From 2-02-FULL-48-14 sp964356195 (lineage in GTDB: Bacteria > Patescibacteriota > Gracilibacteria > UBA1369 > 2-02-FULL-48-14), in assembly GCA_964356195.1 (NCBI GenBank), contig CAYHGP010000001.1, positions 1-64,000 of the forward strand: 64,000 nt of DNA, given 5' to 3'. Position numbers and translations under genes: made by a program. The notes beneath the pieces were generated by a model. The model worked only from the letters and a program-made list of their open reading frames with translations. It did no database searches and was not told the DNA's origin. This document shows, piece after piece, positions 15,490-25,108 of this stretch (position 1 is its first letter; every line of letters starts with the position of its first letter).

Positions 15490-16383
15490 TTACTCGGTTA
15501 CCCGAACAACGGTGTCGTTTGAACTGTAATCGGTGTATTTGAAGGCCGCTTCCATGATGGAGTAGGCGCTTTCGGCGAGCCCGGCGAGGGTTGAGGTGAA
15601 AACATAGGCGGGGTCGGTTTTGTCGTAGGACTCTCCATGAATGTGGAAGCGGGCGTCGTCCGGGAATTTTACTTCGTAGTCTGTAATTTGAAGGTCAGTA
15701 ATGGAGTTGAGAGCCTCGGGTTCATAGATGGCGGTTCTTGCGTAGTAAGGTCTGTTGTAGTCGACTTCTTCTAAAGGCGTTTCCAGATCATCGGATACCG
15801 CCACGCCTGCGCAATACATCACCTGAAAAGGGAGATCGCTTCCTTCGGAGCCCACGGTATAGGCTCCTTCGAATGGTCTGTATTCCTCTTCCTTATTTCC
15901 AAAGGCGATTTCTAAGTAGCCGGTTCGCATGGCTAGTGTGTTCCCATCCGTGTCCGCTCCATATTCAAATTCGTGGCTTGCACATACCGTGCCCGGCACT
16001 TGGTCGTTTTCAATGTCTTCCATGGTTACGGCGGTGTCTCCTGTTGCCTCTTGAGCCATTGCAACAAGCTTTGTTTGGATGGCGGCGGATTCGGTGGCCT
16101 GTCTTTGCAAACAAGCGGCATCGGTTGCGCCTTCAGAGACATTGTACTGGCAGCCTTCGGACATGAGGCTTAGACAAGCCGCCACTCCTTCGGAAACGCG
16201 GTAAATGGGGGCCTCTATGGCGGTATCTGCCGTGTCGTCGGTTTCACCTGTCTCGATCGTTTCTCCAGTGTCCTCTGTCGCCGTGTCTATACTGTGAAAC
16301 TCCGCGGTATCTTTGGTGTCGTCTAAAGGTTCCGCCCTACAAGCGTTGAGAAAGAGAGTCCCGGCAAGAGCGAGGGTGCGCAT
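15490..16383 (-). CDS. Lipoprotein with Asp/Thr-rich linker
   Basis: 297 residues. Signal peptide with lipobox (MRTLALAGTLFLNAC), so lipidation at Cys15 is predicted. Residues about 20-55 are a low-complexity linker rich in Asp, Thr and Glu (DTATEDTGETIETGETDDTA), as is common in surface lipoproteins. The remaining 240 residues form an acidic domain with a few Cys (VAACLSLMSEGCQYN, VPGTVCASHEFEYG, QVMYCAGVAV) and no recognised family. It is downstream of a second small lipoprotein with the same MR-LAL start; 17 bases separate them, so they are probably co-transcribed. Function unknown. Confidence 0.65.
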   Translation of the reverse strand: MRTLALAGTLFLNACRAEPLDDTKDTAEFHSIDTATEDTGETIETGETDDTADTAIEAPIYRVSEGVAACLSLMSEGCQYNVSEGATDAACLQRQATESAAIQTKLVAMAQEATGDTAVTMEDIENDQVPGTVCASHEFEYGADTDGNTLAMRTGYLEIAFGNKEEEYRPFEGAYTVGSEGSDLPFQVMYCAGVAVSDDLETPLEEVDYNRPYYARTAIYEPEALNSITDLQITDYEVKFPDDARFHIHGESYDKTDPAYVFTSTLAGLAESAYSIMEAAFKYTDYSSNDTVVRVTE

Positions 16384-16400
16384 AGAGTTGTAACAAGACT

Positions 16401-16922
16401 TTATTGAACCGCTACTTCGTCGAAGTCGATAGGAAGGTCTCCACCCACGGCATAGTCGTCTGAGTTTTCAATGTCTATGGACTGAGGTGCATCGAGGCTG
16501 ATTTGGCTGGTTCCGGAGAAAAGCTGGAAATCCACCACCAAACAAGCGGTGGCCTCGGACCCTGCTGGAATTACCCAAGGGTTTTCGTCGTTGCGAACGC
16601 CAACGTTTCCCATGGGGTCGGCCATTCCATCCATTAAAACATCGTCGTTCTCATCAACGAGGTAGGCGTTCAGAATTGTTTCCGAACCTCCTCCCAAGTT
16701 GTCTTTGAATAAGATCCCTTTCACGATGCTTTGCTTCTCTGCGGTAAAGCTCAAGCATCCCATTTCAAAACCTTCTTGGCCGGCTTCGGCCGTAGTGGAT
16801 TCGGGGCCGCTTGCGTAGCTCACCATCAGGTCGGGAGCCGGGTAAGTGTTGGCGGTGTCGTCGCCAATTTCTATTTTGCCGTAACAAGCGGTGAGCAGAG
16901 GCAGGAGAGCTAGTGAACGCAT
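16401..16922 (-). CDS. Small lipoprotein
   Basis: 173 residues. Signal peptide with lipobox MRSLALLPLLTAC (lipidated Cys13). The mature part contains MGCLSFTAEKQSIVKGILFK, LVDENDDVLMDGMAD and ATACLVVDFQLF. This resembles a beta-sandwich accessory domain seen in uncharacterised exported proteins, but I do not assign a family. A promoter lies upstream at 16945-16973 on the minus strand. Paired with the next lipoprotein gene in an apparent two-gene operon. Confidence 0.6.
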   Translation of the reverse strand: MRSLALLPLLTACYGKIEIGDDTANTYPAPDLMVSYASGPESTTAEAGQEGFEMGCLSFTAEKQSIVKGILFKDNLGGGSETILNAYLVDENDDVLMDGMADPMGNVGVRNDENPWVIPAGSEATACLVVDFQLFSGTSQISLDAPQSIDIENSDDYAVGGDLPIDFDEVAVQ

Positions 16923-16944
16923 AGGAAATCGTTTAGAAGTGTAA

Positions 16945-16973
16945 ACTGTAGATCATTTTGATGTTTTTGTCCA
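16945..16973 (-). promoter_or_regulatory. Promoter of the lipoprotein pair
   Basis: On the minus strand TGGACA (16973-16968) and TACAGT (16950-16945) are 17 bases apart, placing a transcription start near 16938, about 15 bases before the ATG at 16922. Confidence 0.5.
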
Positions 16974-17049
16974 GTGGGAAATGCGCCGGTCAATCCCTCT
17001 GGCCTTTAGGCCGAAAAACTGCTAATCTGGTGATCCTGTATTTCCGCTT

Positions 17050-18324
17050 ATGAAAGCCATTTTAAAGAATTGTGTACTGGGACTCCTGCGTTTCCTGGCG
17101 GGGCGAAGATTGCGCCAAATTCACCCCAAAATTGTTGGAATTACGGGCAGTGCGGGGAAAACCAGTGCCAAGGAGGTGATTTACGAGGTTTTAAGTCGTC
17201 GATTCAAGACAAAGAAAAGTGAAAAAAATCTGAACACCGAGCTGGGCCTGAGCTTGACGATTTTGGGGCTGAAGACTGGTTATTCGTCGGTGGTGGCGTG
17301 GCTGGACACGCTGGGGAAGGCGGTTTGGAATGCGTTCAAAAAACCGGAAATGTACGAGGTTTTAGTTTTAGAAATGGGCGTGGACAAGCCAGGGGACATG
17401 GATGAAATTTTGCGTGTGGCGGTGCCGGACATCATGGTGTTTTTGAATGTGAAAAATGTGCATCTTGGAGCCGGTCAGTTTGCCAATCGTCAGGCGGTGT
17501 TTGAAGAAAAATCGAAAGCCTGTGCGGCGGTTCCCAAAGAAGGCTGGGTGGTGCTGAATACGGATGATCCTTTTGTGAAGCAGCTCGACGGACATTTGCC
17601 GGCGCACACCGTGACCATTGGGACTGAGGAAGGCTGTGACCTTCGCGCGGTGGATTTGAGCATGGATCTTCAAGGTCTACATTTTACTTTGCAGTATGAG
17701 GACAAGTCTTTCCCCGTGAACTTGCCGCACGTCCTCGGGAAACAACACGTCACCATGGTTTTGGCCGCGGTGGCGGTGGGTTTCATTCAAGGCATTCCTT
17801 GGAAAGCCATCGACCTGACTTTGCAGGATTACCGTTTGCCCGCTGGACGCATGAATAAAATCGATGGAAAAAATGGTGCCTTGATCATCGACAGTTCTTA
17901 CAACGCGTCTCCAGACACCATGGCCGCTGCGCTGGAAATTTTAAGTCTCTTTCACGGACGTAAAATTGCGGCACTCGGAACCATGAATGAACTGGGGGAA
18001 CTCACGGAAAGCGAACACATTAAGATCGGGAAAATTGCGGCGGAACACGCGGATATGCTTTTGGCGGTGGGAGACCAGGCGAAAACTTTGGCGGAAGGTG
18101 CGGAACGCGGAGGACTGTCTGCGTCCATGATTCACTGCTTCCGAACTTCGAAAGAGGCGGGCCTATTCTTAAGTAATATTCTGGACCGGCACGATGTGGT
18201 GCTAGCGAAGGGTTCACAAAATAAAGTGCGCATGGAACACTTGGTGAAACTGTGCATGAAAGACCCCCGGGATGCGCGGCACCTTTTGGTTCGGCAGGAT
18301 CCTTACTGGCTTACTCATTTCTAA
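17050..18324 (+). CDS. murF: MurF-type Mur ligase (UDP-MurNAc-tripeptide:D-Ala-D-Ala ligase)
   Basis: Adds D-Ala-D-Ala to the UDP-MurNAc-peptide precursor of peptidoglycan. 424 residues. The P-loop is KIVGITGSAGKTSAKEVI at about residues 28-45, followed by SEKNLNTELGLSLTIL and LEMGVDKPGDMDEIL. The substrate and ligase domains show ALIIDSSYNASPDTMAAALE and IAALGTMNELGE. The N-terminal uridine-binding domain typical of MurF is nearly absent, since the ATP domain starts at residue 28, so a related Mur-like ligase cannot be excluded. It is followed with no gap by holB. A GGCC-TTTA-GGCC hairpin at 17001-17012 lies upstream. Confidence 0.85.
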   Translation: MKAILKNCVLGLLRFLAGRRLRQIHPKIVGITGSAGKTSAKEVIYEVLSRRFKTKKSEKNLNTELGLSLTILGLKTGYSSVVAWLDTLGKAVWNAFKKPEMYEVLVLEMGVDKPGDMDEILRVAVPDIMVFLNVKNVHLGAGQFANRQAVFEEKSKACAAVPKEGWVVLNTDDPFVKQLDGHLPAHTVTIGTEEGCDLRAVDLSMDLQGLHFTLQYEDKSFPVNLPHVLGKQHVTMVLAAVAVGFIQGIPWKAIDLTLQDYRLPAGRMNKIDGKNGALIIDSSYNASPDTMAAALEILSLFHGRKIAALGTMNELGELTESEHIKIGKIAAEHADMLLAVGDQAKTLAEGAERGGLSASMIHCFRTSKEAGLFLSNILDRHDVVLAKGSQNKVRMEHLVKLCMKDPRDARHLLVRQDPYWLTHF

Positions 18325-19200
18325 ATGTTGATCGGTCACGAGAAAATTTTCGCGCATTTAAAGAGCCTCGGAGCAGCTGGCACACTGCATCATGCTCAGC
18401 TTTTTGTCGGGCCGCAGCACGTGGGAAAAACGAAAATCGCTTTACTGCTTTCCGTGTTCCTGCAAGGAGGGGAGGGGAACGTGATTTTCAAAAAACAAAT
18501 CATGGAAGGGCTCAGCGCAGACACGCAAGTTTTTCTGGATGATGGCGAGAATCTTCCCATCGAAAAGATTCGCGGCATTGTGGAACGCAGCAATCAAACG
18601 CACTCGCTGCCTTACCTTATTTTCATCATTGAAAATTTAGGCCGCATGAAGCCTGAGGCTGCCAATGCTTTGCTGAAAACTTTGGAAGAGCCGCACGAGG
18701 GAACCTTGTTTTTTTTGACGGCCAACCAAGAGGAAGATGTACTTCCGACTCTGCGCTCACGCTGCCACGTCACCAACTTTCAAACGGTGAGCGAGGCTCG
18801 TTTGACCGAAATGTGTGAGGGAAATGTGTACACCGAACAGCTGCTGCTTTTCGCGATGGGACGTCCCGGAAAACTGCGACGCCTTTTGGATGATGTGGAG
18901 TATTTTCAAGCGCATCAAGTCCTACTTCAGGATCTTTTACGATTTCTTGAAAACCCCGGAACTTCGTCCGCTTTTGAGCTGACGCGGAAGTATGAAGCCC
19001 ACGACCTGCTTCCTGAAATGCTTGACATCCTCTTGCAGCGTGCGAGAACATTGGCTTTGTCCCTTCAGAGCCCCCCGGTCCTGGCCCATATGGATTTTAC
19101 CCGAACCGTGGATCGTATTGAATTGTGCAAACAGGATCTCAAGAACAATGTGAACCGCAAATTGCTCCTGGAAAACCTTTTACTTCCTTTCGTACCCTAA
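18325..19200 (+). CDS. holB: DNA polymerase III delta-prime-like clamp-loader subunit
   Basis: 291 residues. AAA+ fold with Walker A QLFVGPQHVGKTKIALLL (about residues 31-48), YLIFIIENLGRMKPEAANAL (Walker B region) and LLKTLEEPHEGTLFFLTA. The classic delta-prime zinc finger is not present, and the protein is shorter than E. coli delta-prime (334). It helps load the sliding clamp, whose gene dnaN is at 53342. The ATG follows the murF stop directly. It could also be classed as a DnaX-like ATPase, but the size and ends favour delta-prime. Confidence 0.82.
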   Translation: MLIGHEKIFAHLKSLGAAGTLHHAQLFVGPQHVGKTKIALLLSVFLQGGEGNVIFKKQIMEGLSADTQVFLDDGENLPIEKIRGIVERSNQTHSLPYLIFIIENLGRMKPEAANALLKTLEEPHEGTLFFLTANQEEDVLPTLRSRCHVTNFQTVSEARLTEMCEGNVYTEQLLLFAMGRPGKLRRLLDDVEYFQAHQVLLQDLLRFLENPGTSSAFELTRKYEAHDLLPEMLDILLQRARTLALSLQSPPVLAHMDFTRTVDRIELCKQDLKNNVNRKLLLENLLLPFVP

Positions 19201-19206
19201 ACTTAA

Positions 19207-19968
19207 ATGATACTCTGGATCCTCCTTATCGGTTCGCTGCTCGCTCTATGCTTTCTCTTTGCGCGACGTTTGCGCATGACTCGAAAAGACCTGCTTTTTC
19301 AAGATCATCTCGCCAAAGAAGAGGAAGACTTTGAAGATACTCCTGAAATGGAAGAAGAGCCGGAGTCCCCTCAAGAAACTGAAGAGGAACTTGGAAAGGC
19401 CGAACTTTTGGGAACTGTTCGAAAGACTTTTCTGAAGGCGGACACGCTCCTCAGCCGTAATGAATTTGGCGAAGCCGAACCGCTGCTTTTGGCGATTATT
19501 GACGCGGAACCCGATCACTTGGATGCGCACCACAAGCTGGGTCTGATGTACATGAAGATGGGGCGTTTTGCCGATGCGGAATTGTATTTTTCCAAGCTCG
19601 TGAACTTGAAACAAGACCCCGTGTACTTCAGCAATTTGGGAGCTGCGCTCTACCAACAACAACGCTTGGTGGAAGCCGCCGAGGCCTACGAAAATGCCAT
19701 TGCTCTCGATGACAAACGCGGCGAACGCCTGCAAAGCTTGGCCCAGGTGTACTACGAACTGGGTGAAGATGAAAAGGCTCTGCATTACTTTGAACGTGCC
19801 GCCAAACGCAAACCCAAGGATTTGGAACTGAAGATGATTTTGGCCGACTACTACGAGCGCCAAGAGCGTCCGGAAGAGGCCATGAAAATGCTCAAGGATG
19901 TGTTGGAGGCCGACCCTTACAACGAAGAGGTGAAGGGTAGGTTGACAAATTTGAAGAAAGCTCTATAG
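19207..19968 (+). CDS. Membrane-anchored TPR protein
   Basis: 253 residues. One N-terminal membrane helix (MILWILLIGSLLALCFLFA) followed by basic residues, then an acidic linker (about 40-70). At least four TPR units run from about 80 to 253 (FGEAEPLLLAIIDAEPDHLD, FADAELYFSKLVNLKQDP, LVEAAEAYENAIALDDK, EKALHYFERAAKRKPKD, PEEAMKMLKDVLEADPYN). TPR arrays mediate protein contacts. It starts 6 bases after holB. A promoter for the next gene is embedded in its last codons (19942-19969). No specific partner can be inferred. Confidence 0.8.
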   Translation: MILWILLIGSLLALCFLFARRLRMTRKDLLFQDHLAKEEEDFEDTPEMEEEPESPQETEEELGKAELLGTVRKTFLKADTLLSRNEFGEAEPLLLAIIDAEPDHLDAHHKLGLMYMKMGRFADAELYFSKLVNLKQDPVYFSNLGAALYQQQRLVEAAEAYENAIALDDKRGERLQSLAQVYYELGEDEKALHYFERAAKRKPKDLELKMILADYYERQERPEEAMKMLKDVLEADPYNEEVKGRLTNLKKAL

Positions 19969-19969
19969 T
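19942..19969 (+). promoter_or_regulatory. Strong promoter inside the TPR gene 3' end
   Basis: TTGACA (19942-19947), a 16-base spacer, TATAGT (19964-19969). The expected start is near 19976, 14 bases before the ATG of the next gene at 19990. Confidence 0.6.
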
Positions 19970-19989
19970 TTCCTCTTTAGCTTCGAATC

Positions 19990-20508
19990 ATGTCTTTTCG
20001 TGAAGTTTTTGCAGATGCTCTGGCAGAAGGGCATTCTATTATCCGGAGAGGTGGGCGAGCCGGAACTATGGTGATTGGTAATGGTGGAGGACTGGCCTAT
20101 CATCCTCTCCCTCAGATTGATCTTGGTTTTTCTTTGCACAAACCGGGTGTAGAACTTCCTCCCTGGGAAGAATGGGAAGAACTGGCTCATACCCTTGTTG
20201 GGACGTTTGCCAGGATTGAAGATGTGGTGAAAGCTCCTGATATGGAATCTTATGAATTCAGTAGTTTTGGCACGGACGGAGGCATGGTCTTTGATTTTTC
20301 ACGGATTGAGAGTGCTGAAAGGGCGGCGTTAAGATTAGGGCTGCCTAGGTTTCCTCTTGAAAATGCTGTCAGTTGGCGCTCCGCCCATGAGCAGACTCCC
20401 GAGTATGCCTTGCCTCATAATCTCCGCATTCCAAGACTGTTCAAGAGCCCGGACTTAACGGTTTGTGTGGTACGAAAGCCCTTTTTACGGCTTGTTACTG
20501 AGCGCTAA
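19990..20508 (+). CDS. Hypothetical protein
   Basis: 172 residues, not recognised. No signal peptide or membrane helix. It begins MSFREVFADALAEGHSIIRR. A Gly-rich patch (GGRAGTMVIGNGGGLAYHPL) and an aromatic acidic patch (LPPWEEWEELAHTLVGTF) are the only notable features. It has its own near-consensus promoter inside the TPR gene, which suggests expression independent of the murF-holB operon. The 3' end overlaps the convergent SLH-C39 gene by 14 bases. Confidence 0.6.
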   Translation: MSFREVFADALAEGHSIIRRGGRAGTMVIGNGGGLAYHPLPQIDLGFSLHKPGVELPPWEEWEELAHTLVGTFARIEDVVKAPDMESYEFSSFGTDGGMVFDFSRIESAERAALRLGLPRFPLENAVSWRSAHEQTPEYALPHNLRIPRLFKSPDLTVCVVRKPFLRLVTER

Positions 20509-21337
20509 GGACAATAATCGCTTTGCGTCCGTCCGCTTCGACTGTGCTTTTTGAACCCGTCCAATCGTGGATGGCGCTTTCGATGGTGGCGTAGGAATAT
20601 TCGTAAGAAGCGCCGTAGCGAGTTCCCGGATCATTCGTGATGAAGCCGGTTTCGTTGAAGCCAATGAGCACAATCATGTGGTAGGGAGGCCCATCGCCCC
20701 TGTAGTTGGGATTGTTGAGAACCTGTCCCGCAGCGGGAATAATCACGGGGTGACCTTCTGAAAGAAACCTTTTAATGCTCTCCACCGTCACGTCCTCGTC
20801 GTAATAGACTTGGCCGTCCAGTCCATAGACCCCTGAGGCGATCGCCAGCATGTCCTCCGCTCCCACGTCTATTCCATAATTATTTTCCTCTTCCCAGGCC
20901 AGGACTTTGAGGATTTCCGTGTCGGCAGTGGCAGTGTTCAAGGTTTCCCCTGACAAGAAAAATTGTGTCATAACTAAGGAGGCCTCTTCGCAGGCTTCTT
21001 GGTAGGGCATACTCCAATCTCCCGCAGGGGCTTGTGCTGTGAAAGGAACGCTCAGCTCAAGTGCAGTGGGAAGGACCTCTACCGTTCCTGTTTCTATGTA
21101 TTCGAGGGTTCGGTCAATGATGACGGCCAACTCCGCCCGATTCACGTACTCTTCAAGGTTGTAACTGCCGTCGGAACTTCCTTGCAGAATGTTTTTGTCT
21201 TCTAATCGTGAGATGGCCGGAGAGTACCACTGATCTGTGGGAACATCCCAAAAGGAGTTCACGCTTGCAACGGTCAGCGTGACCGCATTGAGTAGCAGGG
21301 AGATGCCCAAAAGAAACCCTAATCTAGATTGCTGCAT
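20495..21337 (-). CDS. Exported SLH-domain protein with C39-like cysteine peptidase fold
   Basis: 280 residues. Signal peptide (MQQSRLGFLLGISLLLNAVT), one SLH repeat at about 28-75 (FWDVPTDQWYSPAISRLEDK, then VNRAELAVIIDRTLEY), then a papain-like C39_2 domain at about 95-280. Candidate catalytic residues are Cys in YQEACEEASLVMTQF, His in PPYHMIVLIGF and Asp in ITNDPG. C39-like domains in this class are peptidases or inactive relatives acting outside the cell. One SLH repeat may be too few for wall anchoring alone. It follows the vanW gene across an assembly gap, so an operon cannot be confirmed. Confidence 0.8.
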   Translation of the reverse strand: MQQSRLGFLLGISLLLNAVTLTVASVNSFWDVPTDQWYSPAISRLEDKNILQGSSDGSYNLEEYVNRAELAVIIDRTLEYIETGTVEVLPTALELSVPFTAQAPAGDWSMPYQEACEEASLVMTQFFLSGETLNTATADTEILKVLAWEEENNYGIDVGAEDMLAIASGVYGLDGQVYYDEDVTVESIKRFLSEGHPVIIPAAGQVLNNPNYRGDGPPYHMIVLIGFNETGFITNDPGTRYGASYEYSYATIESAIHDWTGSKSTVEADGRKAIIVLSAQ

Positions 21338-21381
21338 AAAAGCTTTATTCCAATCTGTAGATTATAGCACAGTTTGGCCCT

Positions 21382-21481
21382 NNNNNNNNNNNNNNNNNNN
21401 NNNNNNNNNNNNNNNNNNNNNNNNNNNNNNNNNNNNNNNNNNNNNNNNNNNNNNNNNNNNNNNNNNNNNNNNNNNNNNNNN
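21382..21481. other. Assembly gap of 100 N
   Basis: Exactly 100 N. It hides the C-terminal end of the VanW gene and the upstream region of the SLH-C39 gene; the real length is unknown. Confidence 0.95.
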
Positions 21482-23229
21482 GTTTGATAATCGGAGTGAA
21501 TGTTTTCACGGACGCCGCTGGCTGTAGACGCAAAGGTACTGGGAGAGCCTTCAGGGTAAAGCACGGTGCGGTACCAATCGACTTTGAATCCGGTGTGGGC
21601 ATATTCTTCAAGCTCACGTACGCCGGGAGGCAGTGCATCGGTGTATTCCGTTTTCACTTCGGCGGTCGACCGGTAGTCGTAGTAAGTGGGGCCTTCCATG
21701 GTTACGGTGCGGTGGTCGTTGGTGCCGTAGAAAACGAAGTAGGCATCATCTCCTTCGGTGTAGCCTTGGACAAGAATGGCTCCGGGCGTGTCGTTCATGA
21801 ATTTGAGGTCCGGATTGGGCTCGTAGACCGTGGCGTCCAGGCCGTAGCCGTAAGGGGTGGCGTAGTAGGAAACGGCATAAGAATGGTTGGTACGGGCTGT
21901 AATGGGCAAGCCGGTGTAGAGCGCCGCACGGAACATGGTGGAAGACACTTGGCAAATTCCACCGCCGTATTCGGGAATGGTTTCATCGCCTTTAATGACG
22001 AGTTCCGGGAGCCAGCCGTTGGCGGCATCAATATGGCCCATGAGCGTGGTGAAAGAAAACTCCGTGTCCTTTTCTACAATCGTGCCGTTGAATAGTTCGA
22101 AGCCGTGGTTCACGTTGCTGATGCGATTGGAGGGAGAGGAGTTGAAGGTTGAATAACCGAAACCAAGAAGTTCCGTAACGCCTTTGTCTTTTAAGGACTG
22201 GGGGACGGTCACTTGCGGGTCCACTTGGAGGATGGGGAGGGAGAGGATGTCTGAACCACTCGGCTCCGCCGAGGAAGCAAGGGTGAGGTTGACGGCGATT
22301 TCGAGTTCGGTGAGCAGGGTGGTTTTGTCTATTTCGCGACCGAAGCGGGCACTGCCGTGGAAATCGAAACCGCCTTCTTCATTTTCCGTGATAATGACGG
22401 GAAGCGGATCTTGTTCCACCTCGGGGACGAGTTCGAGTTCGATGGCGGTGATGAAGGCTTGTTCGTCAATTTTGAAAATTGTGTCGGTGCCTGGTATCAA
22501 CAAAGTAATATGCTCGGCCATGGAAAAGTCCCAGGAATCGCTGAATTCATCCGTGAGCGTGAAAGTGCGTTCGGCTTGAGTTTGTGCGGCTGGGAGCAGG
22601 GCCTCAAGCTGCGCATCGCGAATGTCCGGCTCGGCGGTTCGAAGAGGGAGGTCGGCGTCTGACGGGACTTGGAAATTATTGGCCCAATAGTCTTGGAGCT
22701 GGAGTGCGATAGCCTCGGTATCCACGCCGTAACCAATTTGCTCGGGGTCGATTTTCACAGTGCCGTCGAAAAGGAATTGTGCGTTCTTGACGCCTTGTTC
22801 AATGCCGGTGTCCGTGAAGGCGAGTTTCATTTTTTCTTCATCCACGGAGAGTGGAAAGTCCAAAGTTTTACCGAAGAAGTAGACTTGGATTTTTTCCAGT
22901 CCGGACGTGTCTTCCATGAAGCCGGAAAGGTAGCTATTGAGTGCTTCATTTTGACTGGAGGCACCTAGTTCTACAGGAGTGAGAGGAAGTTCGCCACGTT
23001 CCGACGTGAAGTGAATTTCTTTCGAGAAGAAGGCTTCTTCCTGAAGTTGAACGGCGGTCAGGGCGCCGTCAAAAGTCGACTCGGAGCTGAAATCCATTTG
23101 ATGGATTTTGAGCTGTTGAACAAAGGCCTCTTCGGGAAGTTTTGTGACGGCGTAAGTGGCTGCCACTAAAGAAAGAGCGACGACCGTGAGACTTCCTACG
23201 ATCCAAACTGCATGAAATTTTTTAGTCAT
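21482..23229 (-). CDS. VanW-family membrane protein, C-terminus in gap
   Basis: About 582 residues are visible. One N-terminal membrane helix (VWIVGSLTVVALSLVAATYA), then two peptidoglycan-binding-type (YoaR/PG_binding_4) repeats at about 45-180 and 190-350. The VanW domain follows (FSFTTLMGHIDAANGWLPEL, EYGGGICQVSSTMFRAALYT, RTNHSYAVSYYATPYGYGLD). VanW proteins are extracytoplasmic and linked to cell-wall metabolism, with biochemical role unclear. The last readable residues (GVRENIHSDYQ) are close to the usual end. The ATG overlaps the stop of the small gene upstream by 8 bases. Confidence 0.88.
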
Positions 23230-23500
23230 GATCTACCGATTTTGGTGGAATGATTTCCATTTCGTGTGGAATTTTTTTCATATCTTCTGTTTTTAAACCT
23301 TTCTTCGCTTTTTTGAACAAACGTCCGACGAGCGCTTTCCCAAACTTGAAAATTCCCGTGGCCGTTTCTTTTGCGATTCCTCGGGATTCAACTCCTTTTT
23401 TTGGAGCCACGGAAATTCCAATGGCCGACCCTATGGCGGTGCCGATGATGGCTCCCATGATGACACTGTCGAGAGTGGATTTTTTCTTGTCGTCTGACAT
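23222..23500 (-). CDS. Small glycine-rich YtxH-like protein
   Basis: 92 residues. A Gly/Ala-rich hydrophobic stretch at about 12-31 (SVIMGAIIGTAIGSAIGISV) may be a membrane helix, followed by APKKG and a basic C-terminal region (GRLFKKAKKGLKTEDMKK). The layout resembles YtxH/gas-vesicle-like small proteins, but similarity is limited. It lies between rny (12 bases upstream) and vanW (8-base overlap), so it is clearly within the operon. Function unknown. Confidence 0.6.
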   Translation of the reverse strand: MSDDKKKSTLDSVIMGAIIGTAIGSAIGISVAPKKGVESRGIAKETATGIFKFGKALVGRLFKKAKKGLKTEDMKKIPHEMEIIPPKSVDHD

Positions 23501-23512
23501 AGAATAGGGTTA

Positions 23513-25096
23513 TTAGCGTCTTGAGGAATTGTTTACGGCAGCACTCGGTTTGCGGCTTTGCCTCTGGGTTTCTTGAGCATAGTCTACCGCCTTGGTGAGA
23601 CGAATCAAGTTTACCTTGATGACTCCGGGGAAAGCGATCTCCTCGGAAATCTTGTCGGCCATCTGCTTCGCGAGAGGCGCCATGGCATTGTCTTGAATGC
23701 GGGCTGTGTCGATGAGTACGCGAAGTTCACGTCCCGCCGACATGGCAAAGACTCGGCTTACGCCTTCAAACGATTTCACGGCTTCTTCGAGTTTTTGGAT
23801 GCGTTCGAAGTAGTTGGTCACCGATTCTTGACGCGCACCGGGGCGGCCTCCGGAAATGGCGTCCACGGCTTTCACAATGAAGTCTTCGGGAGCCACGCAG
23901 GGCACTTTGTCGTGGTGGGCAAAGGCGGCGTGAACAATGCGGGGGTCGTAGTTGAATCTTTCCAGGATTTCTTTGGAGAGGTCGTCGTGAGCGCCGCCGA
24001 CGTCGTGGTCGATGGCCTTTCCGATGTCGTGGTAGAAGGCGGCTTGCATCGCTACGTCCACATCGGCCCCGATGAATTCGGCAATCATACGAGCGGCGAG
24101 TGCCATTTCGTTGGAGTGACCTGTGACGTTCTGCCCGTAGCTGGTTCGGAGGTAGAGACGCCCGACGTAATTCATGAGCTCGGGGTTGGTATTTTTTGGA
24201 TCGAGTCCCACCAACTTGAGCGATTCGGCTCCTTTTTGATCGCAGAGTGCCATCACTTCTTTTTCCGCAGCGTCCACGGCAGCTTTGATCATGGGATGGT
24301 CGAGGCTTCCTTTTTTCTTGGTTTCATTTTGGAGTTTTTCAATGGCACGCTTCGCAATGTTGCGGCGCAGCAAGTTCACTCCACCCACATGAATGTTGTC
24401 CGGCATTCCCAAGTTGAAGATGATGGAGACGGGAAGGAGACTTTCGAGGTAGGCCACGTTCACGCCGCCTTTCCCAATGAGCAGACCTTTGAATTTATCT
24501 TCTTTCACGGTGACGCTGGTGTTGTTTTTGTCGACGGAACTTCCCACGCCTAGGCGCTGAATCACAATTTGCAAAATGGCTTTCGCGTGGCGGGGCGCAT
24601 CTTCCGTGAGTTCTTCAATGGCGGCACTTTTGCGTCGATCTTCGTTGGTGCGAATAAGTACGTCCAAGTTTTGACGGGCTTCTTCGAGCGCTTTTTCCTG
24701 GGTGAGTCCGCTGCGTTTGCTGAGTTCGGCAATGGTGGACTGTGCGAGCTTTCCTTCTTGCTCGGTGAGTTCGTGAAGTTCGGTTTCGAGTGATTTGACC
24801 GTGGTTTCGTTGGCTTTATTTCGTTCTTCTTTTCGGCTCAAGATTTCTTCCTTTTGCTCTATTACTTTTTCCATTTTTTCAAAACTCTCTTCCATGGATT
24901 TTTCTTCAGCTCCGAGTACGTGCTGCATACTTTCAATGCGCGTTTTGTTTTCCTGGCGAATACGCTTCGCCTCTACTTCAGCTTCCGCAACTTGTCTTTT
25001 AGCGGTTGCAGGGTCGAGGTCGGCGTCGGGTTTCATCAGAAAATAAGCGCCTGCGCCGCCGAGTCCCGCTCCAATCAGTAAAAATAGAATTGCCAT
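23513..25096 (-). CDS. rny: Ribonuclease Y
   Basis: Membrane-tethered endoribonuclease that starts mRNA decay in many bacteria lacking RNase E. 527 residues, full length. One N-terminal helix (MAILFLLIGAGLGGAGAYFL), a long coiled coil (about 30-160), a KH domain (about 200-270, containing LIGKGGVNVAYLESL), an HD domain with AAFYHDIGKAIDHDVGGAHD, and a conserved C-terminal region (ISGGRPGARQESVTNYFERI, then VIKVNLIRLTKAVDYA). RNase J is encoded at 51085, so both main decay nucleases of the Firmicutes type are present. Confidence 0.96.
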   Translation of the reverse strand: MAILFLLIGAGLGGAGAYFLMKPDADLDPATAKRQVAEAEVEAKRIRQENKTRIESMQHVLGAEEKSMEESFEKMEKVIEQKEEILSRKEERNKANETTVKSLETELHELTEQEGKLAQSTIAELSKRSGLTQEKALEEARQNLDVLIRTNEDRRKSAAIEELTEDAPRHAKAILQIVIQRLGVGSSVDKNNTSVTVKEDKFKGLLIGKGGVNVAYLESLLPVSIIFNLGMPDNIHVGGVNLLRRNIAKRAIEKLQNETKKKGSLDHPMIKAAVDAAEKEVMALCDQKGAESLKLVGLDPKNTNPELMNYVGRLYLRTSYGQNVTGHSNEMALAARMIAEFIGADVDVAMQAAFYHDIGKAIDHDVGGAHDDLSKEILERFNYDPRIVHAAFAHHDKVPCVAPEDFIVKAVDAISGGRPGARQESVTNYFERIQKLEEAVKSFEGVSRVFAMSAGRELRVLIDTARIQDNAMAPLAKQMADKISEEIAFPGVIKVNLIRLTKAVDYAQETQRQSRKPSAAVNNSSRR

Positions 25097-25108
25097 AGTG
25101 GGGGTATT

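Noticed and set aside
23558..24553. 331-residue plus-strand frame opposite rny
   Set aside because: It is antisense to the conserved KH and HD domains of RNase Y, with His/Val-rich composition typical of shadow frames.
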